A DNA stretch of 20,873 nt, taken from a virus. The stretch is from positions 1 to 20,873 of the IMG/VR virus record IMGVR_UViG_3300042296_000672. One strand, given 5' to 3'. Positions 15,305-20,873 of this stretch are shown here, in pieces; the stretch's first letter is position 1, and every line of letters starts with the position of its first letter. The translations under genes and the position numbers were made by a program. The notes under the pieces were generated by a model that was given only the letters and a program-made list of their open reading frames with translations, ran no database searches and had not been told where the DNA came from.

Positions 15305-17619
15305 AGTCGTGTTTTTAATCGGTTCATGTTGGCGTGGCTTCGGTCGGTAATAACTGCAATGCCGTTGTGGTCAATTCGCACGTCTGTATGTGGGATGTAT
15401 TTGGCAATGGATTTGCCCAATTGATTGTAATCAATGTCACCCGAACTTTGCTGACCTGCATACACTCCACCCGTTGCAAGTTTGGCAATGAAGCCCGCCT
15501 CTTTATCCGATATTTTTCTGTCGTGCGCTAAGTCCATTAATGCAGAATATCCGGGCTGAGTATTGATGTCCTCAGGTACGACACGCTCGTTAGGTGTTAG
15601 TATAGCATGAACACTATCCTTGCCCCGTACCGCACCCCGCACCATTGGTACTTTCTTCGTGCCTTTGTTGTATGGGATGGGTGTGGCAAGGACGATACCT
15701 GCCTGAATCGCACCAAGCGCACCAATTACGGGTGCAAGTGGTAAACCCAATACCGAACCCGCAGCAGAAGATACACCCTGTGCCGTATTGATTGCAATAT
15801 TAAACAATGCACCTGCTTTATCAATTACGGCTTGTCTGCGCTTAATCTTACGCAGAGATTGTTCGTATTGCTCTTGACTTATAACACCTTGCTCAAGTTG
15901 CTTTTGCAGTTGGTTTGTTTGAGATTGCGTGTATGCATTATTGAGCATGTTTAAAGTTTCCAGTGTCTTGTCTGTGGCGTAAACTCTTGACTGTGCTTCT
16001 GTCCAAACTTCCTTTGTTCTTTCTTTAGCAAAACCCTGCTCAAATGCGTATATCTCCTCTTCTACTTTGCGCTTGTCCTGTCCGTATTTTTCATACAATG
16101 CCAATTTAGCACGAAGGTATTGTTCCTCTGTTTTCTCACCCATCTTGTGAGCGTGTTCGAGGTTGGTCTGCGCTTCCTCGAATTGGGATTGCATTTCTTT
16201 TTTCGTGCGCTCATCAATACCCATGCCCATATTTGCTTGCTCCCTTGTCTGTTGCGGACCAACAAGCCCTGAGCGGGTTTCGAGGTGTATTTTGGCTTGC
16301 TCGGTTAGCCAATCTTTAATATCTTTTTGTGCCTTTTCTCTTGCGCTTTTCTCCTTTTCTAATCGCTTTAATTCTGCATCGGTCATTTCACTTGCGCCCT
16401 TATCTTTCACATCCTTATACTCACTATCCATGGCTATAACGGCACTATAATAAGCAGATGTAATTGACTTCTGCGTACCATAAGCCTTTGCCAACTCTTC
16501 TACATTTCTATTGAGCCTTGCACGCTCTGCCTCGTTTGTTGATAAAGCCATTTTCTCTTTTTCGGCTTCAAGTTGGGTAAGTAGTTCAGCCTGCTTCCTT
16601 GATGATACTTGATAAATTGGTACAAGTTCGCCAATTATCTCACGTGCGGTTTTGCCCTCTTTTTTGTATGCTTCAATTCTTTGCTCAACTGCCTTTTCGA
16701 TTGCTGGTGTTATTCTTTTTTGTTCTTGCTCAATGGTATAATTTGCAATACCCAAAACTGCACGCTCAAGGTCGTCATTAAGTTGTTGAACAAGCCCAAT
16801 TAGAATATTTAAAGAAACTTCTGCAAATCCTGTATTTCCAATTGTTTCATAGAGTGCGGTAAATGAATTTTCAAGTATAGCAGTCTTTGCATTTAATTGC
16901 GTAGCCATTTCTTGTGCATTTGCCCCGTATGCGTTCTCCATTTCTTGAGCAAATTTGGGTAGTACTTCGGATGCAAGCAATTGACCCGATGCCATCATCT
17001 TGTCAAGTTCTTGGGTTGTTACGCCCAATGATTTTGCCATTATACCAAACGCCGCAGGCATGGCTTCCCCTAATTGCCCTCGTAATTCTTCGGCTTGTAT
17101 TTTGCCTTTCCCAATCATTTGCGTAAGTGCCGTAAATGCACGCTTAGCCGTTTCCGCATTTGCACCACTACCTTTGATTGCAATGGTCATGGATTTAAAT
17201 ATCTTTTCGGCTTTACTTATTTCTACTCCTGACGCTTTCGCCCCGCCTACAAATGAAGCGTAATTACTTGCAAGTTCTTTAAACTCTATTCCTAATTCGT
17301 TGGCGGTTTTTCTTAATTCAGCCATTGCCTTATCACCTTGTTCCTGACCGCCTTTAATATCTGCAATTCGGGTAGTAAGCGATTCGATTTCAGCACGGGT
17401 TTTTGCAACCTCTTTCCCAAATGCTATAAGAGAACTCACCGCAAATGCACCCGCCACCATTCCACCAATATTGCCTAACGCTTTCTGAAACTGCCCTACT
17501 TCGGCTGTCGCTTGCTTGGTCTTTTTATTAACCGCATCGACCTCAACCCCTGTCTTCTTCATGCCTGCGTCAAAGTTTGACGTGTCGGCTGAAATCTTAA
17601 ATACTATATTCTGAGCCAT
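15301..17619 (-). CDS. Tail tape measure protein
   Basis: A 772-aa protein that sets tail length and is ejected ahead of the DNA. Residues about 60-260 match the tape measure N-terminal family, including the recognisable core EELRGQLGEAMPAAFGIMAK (178-197) and TTQELDKMMASGQLLASEVL (201-220). Residues 300-600 are long charged helices/coiled coils. A hydrophobic glycine/alanine-rich region (about 605-648) and a conserved C-terminal segment around GKDSVHAILTPNERVVPE complete the usual layout. At the commonly used figure of about 0.15 nm of tail per residue the tail would be near 115 nm. The chaperone pair upstream and the hub-like gene downstream are the normal neighbours. The ATG at 17619 follows a 75-base gap; no catalytic peptidoglycan hydrolase motif is seen. 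Confidence 0.9.
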   Translation of the reverse strand: MAQNIVFKISADTSNFDAGMKKTGVEVDAVNKKTKQATAEVGQFQKALGNIGGMVAGAFAVSSLIAFGKEVAKTRAEIESLTTRIADIKGGQEQGDKAMAELRKTANELGIEFKELASNYASFVGGAKASGVEISKAEKIFKSMTIAIKGSGANAETAKRAFTALTQMIGKGKIQAEELRGQLGEAMPAAFGIMAKSLGVTTQELDKMMASGQLLASEVLPKFAQEMENAYGANAQEMATQLNAKTAILENSFTALYETIGNTGFAEVSLNILIGLVQQLNDDLERAVLGIANYTIEQEQKRITPAIEKAVEQRIEAYKKEGKTAREIIGELVPIYQVSSRKQAELLTQLEAEKEKMALSTNEAERARLNRNVEELAKAYGTQKSITSAYYSAVIAMDSEYKDVKDKGASEMTDAELKRLEKEKSAREKAQKDIKDWLTEQAKIHLETRSGLVGPQQTREQANMGMGIDERTKKEMQSQFEEAQTNLEHAHKMGEKTEEQYLRAKLALYEKYGQDKRKVEEEIYAFEQGFAKERTKEVWTEAQSRVYATDKTLETLNMLNNAYTQSQTNQLQKQLEQGVISQEQYEQSLRKIKRRQAVIDKAGALFNIAINTAQGVSSAAGSVLGLPLAPVIGALGAIQAGIVLATPIPYNKGTKKVPMVRGAVRGKDSVHAILTPNERVVPEDINTQPGYSALMDLAHDRKISDKEAGFIAKLATGGVYAGQQSSGDIDYNQLGKSIAKYIPHTDVRIDHNGIAVITDRSHANMNRLKTRL

Positions 17620-17654
17620 GATGTTTTTAGTTTAACCTTTGTATGGCTCAGAGC

Positions 17655-17711
17655 CTATTCGCTTGGGTAGCGATATGCAAATATACGAAATTATCTATTT
17701 CGCTTGGGTAG
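17655..17711 (-). repeat. Pair of direct repeats around a -7 box
   Basis: CTACCCAAGCGAATAG (17670-17655) and CTACCCAAGCGAAATAG (17711-17695) on the minus strand are near-identical, differing by one A, and lie 40 bases apart. The upstream copy covers the last codons and stop of the chaperone extension; the other is noncoding. Between them is the TATATTTG box at 17678-17685. The pair could be operator half-sites or a relic of a short duplication. Confidence 0.6.
17678..17691 (-). promoter_or_regulatory. Possible promoter core before the tape measure gene
   Basis: Minus-strand ATTTCGTATATTTG is identical over 14 bases to the core ahead of the 185-aa gene at 8944-8957. It includes TATATTTG (17685-17678). 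No TTTG stands at the -33 distance, so it may need an activator or may not be a promoter. A GGCT-CTG-AGCC inverted repeat lies just downstream (17646-17656), like the leader hairpins elsewhere. This is the content of the 75-base gap before the tape measure gene. Confidence 0.4.
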
Positions 17712-18039
17712 ATTGATGCTTTAAATGTATGTCATATCGGTAAGTATCGAGAATCGCACCGTACTCGTCTATGCCCTTATGAAGTAGTAAATCGGTTTCA
17801 CTTATCACGCCCTTGGTTATCTGTGCGTGCATCCAATTAATACTTCTTAACTCGTTCATGTATTCATCAGCCCAGTTTCGTGTAAGGGAAAGATACTGCT
17901 TTGGTTGTCGCTCGATTCCGTCAAAGCCCTTTGTAGGATATGCATACGGATAACAGCGTCTGAGATGTCCGACAATTGAATGATATAGTGTACTGCTTTT
18001 GTGATAAAAAAAAACCGACAATCTATATCCTCTTGCCAT
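17695..18039 (-). CDS. Tail assembly chaperone extension (T-like part), read by -1 frameshift
   Basis: This reading frame, -1 to the gene at 17856-18386, stays open until TAG at 17695. It is protein-like after the T-run, with YPYAYPTKGFDGIERQPKQY and then a helical charged segment with SETDLLLHKGIDEYGAILDT. It has an ATG at 18039, but I think the useful product is the fusion: 127 residues from the upstream frame through the nine-T run, a one-base backward slip, then 103 residues from this frame, about 230 aa in all. In lambda and many siphophages a short G protein and a longer G-T fusion, made just before the tape measure gene, act as chaperones that coat the tape measure. The spacing here fits exactly. 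The alternatives are an independent overlapping gene, or a sequencing indel in the T-run. Confidence 0.55.
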   Translation of the reverse strand: MARGYRLSVFFYHKSSTLYHSIVGHLRRCYPYAYPTKGFDGIERQPKQYLSLTRNWADEYMNELRSINWMHAQITKGVISETDLLLHKGIDEYGAILDTYRYDIHLKHQSTQAK

Positions 18040-18386
18040 ATTTTTATCTTCTGAGCGTTTAATGAGGGTTTGTACACATGCGGGTCTTCATCTGGAAGCA
18101 ATGCGAATACGCACGCTATATCCATCAGTAACGCCTCGTCTGGGATGTCGGCAACTCGCTTCTTTAACTGGTCGAATTTCGAGTATGCATTGATAATGCT
18201 ACCCGTATTTAGGTCGGCTTCGATTTCCTCGAATGCCTTGACGAGTCGATTGCCTGTCAAGCCCATTGATGCCCGATTCACGGCAAGGTCGGCAGGGATA
18301 ACTCGTTCGGCTGGTACGTTGAGCCAATCGGTAATCATTGACCAATTCGTACCGTCTGTGGATGTGTAGATGTTGGAGGTTATCAT
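17856..18386 (-). CDS. Tail assembly chaperone (G-like) protein
   Basis: A 176-aa, mostly helical protein in the slot just before the tape measure gene. Residues 1-124 look like a coherent acidic domain (VPAERVIPADLAVNRA early; LPDEDPHVYKPSLNAQKIKI near 98-117). Residues 125-127 are encoded by nine consecutive T bases, after which this frame runs on for 49 codons to TGA at 17856. A second frame (-1) is open over the same stretch and beyond. Chaperones of this kind hold the unfolded tape measure during tail assembly and are not in the virion. I assign the role from position, length and the slippery site, not from sequence family. The ATG at 18386 follows the coiled-coil gene by eight bases. 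Confidence 0.6.
   Translation of the reverse strand: MITSNIYTSTDGTNWSMITDWLNVPAERVIPADLAVNRASMGLTGNRLVKAFEEIEADLNTGSIINAYSKFDQLKKRVADIPDEALLMDIACVFALLPDEDPHVYKPSLNAQKIKIWQEDIDCRFFFITKAVHYIIQLSDISDAVIRMHILQRALTESSDNQSSIFPLHETGLMNT
18006..18033 (-). promoter_or_regulatory. Slippery site with upstream Shine-Dalgarno-like sequence
   Basis: On the minus strand nine T bases (18014-18006) read as TTT TTT TTT in the G-like frame, and contain the heptamer T TTT TTT, which lets both tRNAs re-pair after a -1 slip. AGAGGA (18033-18028) lies 13 bases upstream, the arrangement that stimulates -1 slippage at bacterial sites such as dnaX. No clear downstream hairpin is visible. Long T-runs are also common places for sequencing errors. 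Confidence 0.5.
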
Positions 18387-18394
18387 GATTGAAT

Positions 18395-18598
18395 TTAATT
18401 ATTTGGTTTGGCTTTAAGCGATTCATTCTCCGCCCTCAATCGGCTCACTTCTCTTTCGGCTATTTCAAGTTTTATTTGATATGTCTTTATAATCATTTGG
18501 TAATCCTCAAGTATTTTGTGTTCTCGCTCAAGTATATCAACTGATTTGCATAGCCTCGCTTCGAGGTCTTTTACTTTTTTGATATTGAATATGTCCAT
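18395..18598 (-). CDS. Small coiled-coil protein, paralogue of 20139-20417
   Basis: A 67-aa protein that is almost entirely one charged helix with a heptad pattern (VKDLEARLCKSVDILEREHK and on), so a coiled coil. Its first 16 residues, MDIFNIKKVKDLEARL, nearly repeat those of the 92-aa protein on the other side of the large terminase gene (MDIFNRKKVKQLEADL), which points to duplication. It sits 15 bases after the terminase stop and eight bases before the chaperone gene. The function is unknown; the common N-terminus may be a shared docking or oligomerisation motif. Confidence 0.65.
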   Translation of the reverse strand: MDIFNIKKVKDLEARLCKSVDILEREHKILEDYQMIIKTYQIKLEIAEREVSRLRAENESLKAKPNN

Positions 18599-18613
18599 GA
18601 TTGTTTAATTAAT

Positions 18614-19942
18614 TTACACGTCAGCAAACTTACCCATTTTTGCGAACCTATCCAAAAACTGCCTGTGAAATGTCCACAAGTAATATTCAAGGCAGTCGAA
18701 TAAGTGACCTGTTAAATTATCGGGTGGCTTCTTTTCTGCACCATCGCCACGCTGTACGAGTTCCAAATCTTGTATGAGGTATTTACACTGGTTGCTTATT
18801 TGGATGTCACCATGCTTGGATAATAGCGAGTTGAGCAGTACAATATAATCGGTGCTGTGCGGATTGGCTGAAAGTAATCGTATCTGCCCATCGGATAATT
18901 TTAGGTAGCCTTTAATTAGTTTCCAGTTGGTCATGCCCTTTTGATGTGCAGTGCGATTCCTTCCGCTTGCATCGCCTGTGAATATTAGGCGGTGGTGGTT
19001 CGGGTATTTAGTACTTATGCGCTGGCAGAGTTCAGACACGTCCGAATTTATTAATCGCTCTTCGCCAATGATTCGTATCGTCTTCCTGTCGGGTGTATGC
19101 TGGCTATAAACGCACGTCATAGGTGACACGTTGAAGTCAATACTAACGTACACTGGCAGGTTTGCAAACTCGGTAAAATCGCCTACATGCACCTTGCGAG
19201 TGAAGGCATAGGCATAGATAGAACTCTGTGCGGTGATGAGATGCGCCAACACTTCACGCTTGAATGTCTGCGGGTCTAAGGTGGCTTCTAATTGCTCGAT
19301 GTAGCCATCAGGTAGGTTGTGCTTGTTTACATAACTTTCAGCCTGAACAATGGCAATGCGATTCGATTCTGTTTGGCTTGCTTCCTTGAGTTCCAAATAA
19401 TACTTCACGTTGTCAGGTGGGGTGGTGGCGGTTAGGATTTTGTGGGTCAATCCCAACTTTTTAAACGTCTGCCCTCTGAGCCTTGCACGCAACCTGCCTA
19501 ATGCAAATTCAAAGTTGCGGATGTCACGTGTTTCATCGCAGACGATTGCATCCCATTCTGACCCGTTTACGGTGTTGTAATTGTCGAGTGAAGTTAGTAC
19601 GCCATAACTGCCCCAACGAAAGGTTATGACGTTCTCTGACCCGATTCGGCTGTATGGCTTAACGCCTTTCATTTGCTTGTTGATAACATAATCCACATCA
19701 GGTCTTAATCCCATCTGCGACCATGCCGATTCAATCCCGGGCAGTGTGGCGGTCTTCATCATCGGCACGGTTGGTGCACAAATTAAAACTCGTGCGTTCG
19801 GGATGGAAAGGAAAGGTAATGAAGCCATACCCAACATGAATGTTTTGCCAACGCCTACACCTGTAACCATGTGAACTTCTTTGGTTTCGGTATGGTGGAG
19901 TAGGTAGTATGCTTGTTGCTGTGCTTCGTTTAAAGTGGTCAT
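18614..19942 (-). CDS. terL: Terminase large subunit
   Basis: The ATP-driven DNA packaging motor and nuclease. Counting from ATG 19942 (442 aa): Walker A GVGVGKT (28-34), Walker B AIVCDE (132-137), coupling motif TATTPP (171-176), and an RNase H-like nuclease with acidic residues in VSIDFN (D269), FTGDAS (D324) and HLFDCLEYY (D416). All expected catalytic residues are therefore present. A longer frame opens with a TTG at 19963, but I prefer the ATG because it overlaps the upstream stop as TGATG and the extra seven residues add nothing conserved. The small terminase lies two genes upstream. The protein would dock on the portal at the capsid vertex. Confidence 0.92.
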   Translation of the reverse strand: MTTLNEAQQQAYYLLHHTETKEVHMVTGVGVGKTFMLGMASLPFLSIPNARVLICAPTVPMMKTATLPGIESAWSQMGLRPDVDYVINKQMKGVKPYSRIGSENVITFRWGSYGVLTSLDNYNTVNGSEWDAIVCDETRDIRNFEFALGRLRARLRGQTFKKLGLTHKILTATTPPDNVKYYLELKEASQTESNRIAIVQAESYVNKHNLPDGYIEQLEATLDPQTFKREVLAHLITAQSSIYAYAFTRKVHVGDFTEFANLPVYVSIDFNVSPMTCVYSQHTPDRKTIRIIGEERLINSDVSELCQRISTKYPNHHRLIFTGDASGRNRTAHQKGMTNWKLIKGYLKLSDGQIRLLSANPHSTDYIVLLNSLLSKHGDIQISNQCKYLIQDLELVQRGDGAEKKPPDNLTGHLFDCLEYYLWTFHRQFLDRFAKMGKFADV

Positions 19943-20142
19943 CAGTGATTCGATGCAATCCAATCATCGCAACTTGCGACACGAGCGTACACGTTGCCTG
20001 CACCCTTCGATAACGAGAATGTTGAATTGGTTACAGGGTCGTGCTTGGTTACGATTATTTGAACCGTATCGCACATTTCCATTAACTCGGACACCTTGCG
20101 GTCAATCATGGAATCAATTATGTCTTTTTCGGTTTCGGTCAT
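19942..20142 (-). CDS. Small hypothetical protein between the terminase genes
   Basis: A 66-aa acidic protein of unknown function. The first half is helical (MTETEKDIIDSMIDRKVSEL); the second is mixed, around STFSLSKGAGNVYARVASCD. It overlaps both neighbours, by ATGA with the gene before it and TGATG with the large terminase, so it is translationally coupled to packaging genes. A terminase accessory role is possible but not shown. Confidence 0.7.
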   Translation of the reverse strand: MTETEKDIIDSMIDRKVSELMEMCDTVQIIVTKHDPVTNSTFSLSKGAGNVYARVASCDDWIASNH

Positions 20143-20417
20143 GGCTTAATATCTAACATTTCGGCTGGCACGTGATAAATAAATCCACATCTACCACCAC
20201 CGCAACGACGTCGCTTTACACACCTTGACTTAATACGATAACTCAACTCAACTGCATCCTCAGTAAAGTTTATGTGCTTGACTTCCTGCACTTTTTTCGC
20301 TTCAATTAGTTGATTTTGCAATCCTGTATTTGCGTTCTTGTATCGCAATAACTCAATATTCAATTTGCTTAAATCTGCTTCGAGTTGCTTTACTTTTTTT
20401 CGGTTGAAAATGTCCAT
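20139..20417 (-). CDS. Small coiled-coil protein with basic Cys-rich C-terminus
   Basis: A 92-aa protein. Residues 1-45 form a heptad-like helix sharing its opening (MDIFNRKKVKQLEADL) with the 67-aa protein at 18395-18598. After residue 64 comes a basic, glycine- and cysteine-rich stretch (RCVKRRRCGGGRCGF) that could bind nucleic acid or a metal ion, but the cysteines do not form a standard finger. It begins five bases after the small terminase stop. A role in DNA packaging is suggested by position only. Confidence 0.7.
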   Translation of the reverse strand: MDIFNRKKVKQLEADLSKLNIELLRYKNANTGLQNQLIEAKKVQEVKHINFTEDAVELSYRIKSRCVKRRRCGGGRCGFIYHVPAEMLDIKP

Positions 20418-20422
20418 AGTGA

Positions 20423-20833
20423 TTATTTCTTTAGTTTATCAATCGCTTCCTGACTAATGTTTACGGTGATGTTGGGCGGTTGGTATTGTTCATCCTGTTT
20501 CGATTCGACTTCAATGCGTTCACCGTAATGTCGTGGTGCTTTTTTCGATGCACGCCATTTGTAAAATTGAGCCAATTCCCTTGCCCTTGTCACCTCAGTC
20601 ATTGTGCCATCGGCTTCAATTAAAACCTGCTCTGCCTTGTCGGAATCGGTATCAGCACTGAATTGGCGTGCCTCCTTGATACGTGCGGAATGTTCGGGCA
20701 GGTGGATGAAATCAAAGAAAACGGTTAAACTCATACCGTATTTGCTTGCCATTTCTCTGTAACTCATGCAGTTAAGTATATCCTCAACTACTTCGGAGAT
20801 GTCAGGACGGGGTATTTTAGTAGGCTTTGCCAT
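20423..20833 (-). CDS. terS: Terminase small subunit
   Basis: A 136-aa protein that recognises phage DNA for packaging. Residues about 10-45 look like a helix-turn-helix (SYREMASKYGMSLTVFFDFI), followed by a helical core (SARIKEARQFSADTDSDKAE) and the stretch RELAQFYKWRASKKAPRHYG, all in the style of Sf6-like small terminases. The C-terminus is a short helix ending DKLKK. It is first in the late block and lies two small genes ahead of the large terminase. Its predicted promoter ends only four bases before the ATG, so the message may be leaderless. Confidence 0.8.
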   Translation of the reverse strand: MAKPTKIPRPDISEVVEDILNCMSYREMASKYGMSLTVFFDFIHLPEHSARIKEARQFSADTDSDKAEQVLIEADGTMTEVTRARELAQFYKWRASKKAPRHYGERIEVESKQDEQYQPPNITVNISQEAIDKLKK

Positions 20834-20837
20834 GCCT

Positions 20838-20869
20838 CAAATTTACGAAATAAAACTATACCGCGCACA
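20838..20869 (-). promoter_or_regulatory. Promoter-like sequence before the small terminase
   Basis: On the minus strand TGTG (20869-20866, one mismatch to TTTG), 20 bases, then TAAATTTG (20845-20838). The six bases just before the box (ATTTCG) match those at 8952-8957 and 17686-17691, and the T-rich GTTTTATTTCG before it mirrors the terminator tail at 8952-8962. The window ends four bases further on, so any hairpin is cut off. Confidence 0.5.
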
Positions 20870-20873
20870 CTGC

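Noticed and set aside
19943-19963. Seven-residue N-terminal extension of the large terminase from a TTG start
   Set aside because: An ATG at 19942 overlaps the upstream stop codon in the same way as other gene junctions here, and the extension adds no conserved residues.
1-20873. Interpretation as a tailocin or a capsid-hijacking satellite
   Set aside because: Both terminase subunits, portal, minor head, scaffold, capsid and tail genes are present and intact, which fits a complete phage. A gene transfer agent cannot be fully excluded from sequence alone.
1-20873. tRNA genes, CRISPR arrays, insertion sequences or attachment sites
   Set aside because: I saw no cloverleaf, no regularly spaced repeats, no transposase, and no integrase or matching end repeats.

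Overview
The window reads as the late structural region of a tailed bacteriophage or prophage, probably a long-tailed siphovirus, of a Bacteroidota host. Every gene I can support lies on the minus strand, packed end to end, so transcription runs from position 20873 down to 1. The host assignment rests on three things seen in the sequence: start codons preceded by A/T-rich leaders with almost no Shine-Dalgarno sequences, intergenic matches to the Bacteroidota promoter (TTTG, about 20 nt, TAnnTTTG), and the protein families present. No integrase, repressor, replication gene, endolysin, tRNA or CRISPR array is visible, so lysogeny cannot be judged.

In transcription order: (1) Packaging, 20833-18614: small terminase, two small proteins and the large terminase, which has readable ATPase and nuclease motifs. 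(2) Tail, 18598-8302: a small coiled-coil protein, a probable tail assembly chaperone pair joined by a -1 frameshift on nine T residues, the tape measure protein, a hub-like protein with a hydrophobic segment, a 1117-aa protein carrying a seven-bladed beta-propeller, a cysteine-rich 388-aa protein, and a 185-aa protein that may be the tail tube. (3) Portal and minor head protein, 8291-5608. (4) A pocket of five small or secreted proteins, 5580-3496: two have signal peptides and one has two membrane segments. (5) Scaffold, major capsid and two downstream unknowns, 3463-18.

The order is unusual: the tail block sits between terminase and portal, whereas most long-tailed phages run terminase, portal, capsid, then tail. 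Only three gaps exceed 70 bases. They are 2449-2635 (before the capsid gene), 8860-9039 (before the 185-aa gene) and 17620-17694 (before the tape measure). The first two hold the same composite element: a Rho-independent terminator whose 3' arm supplies the -33 box of a promoter for the next gene. This would make the capsid and the putative tube gene separate, strongly expressed units. A shared core, ATTTCGTATATTTG or a near match, also lies ahead of the tape measure, the small terminase and one secreted protein.

Most of the region is ordinary phage morphogenesis. The points most worth a second look are the terminator-promoter elements, the frameshifting chaperone, the propeller inside a tail protein, the DnaJ-like cysteine motif inside the portal, the membrane segment in the hub-like protein, and the secreted proteins inside the head module.
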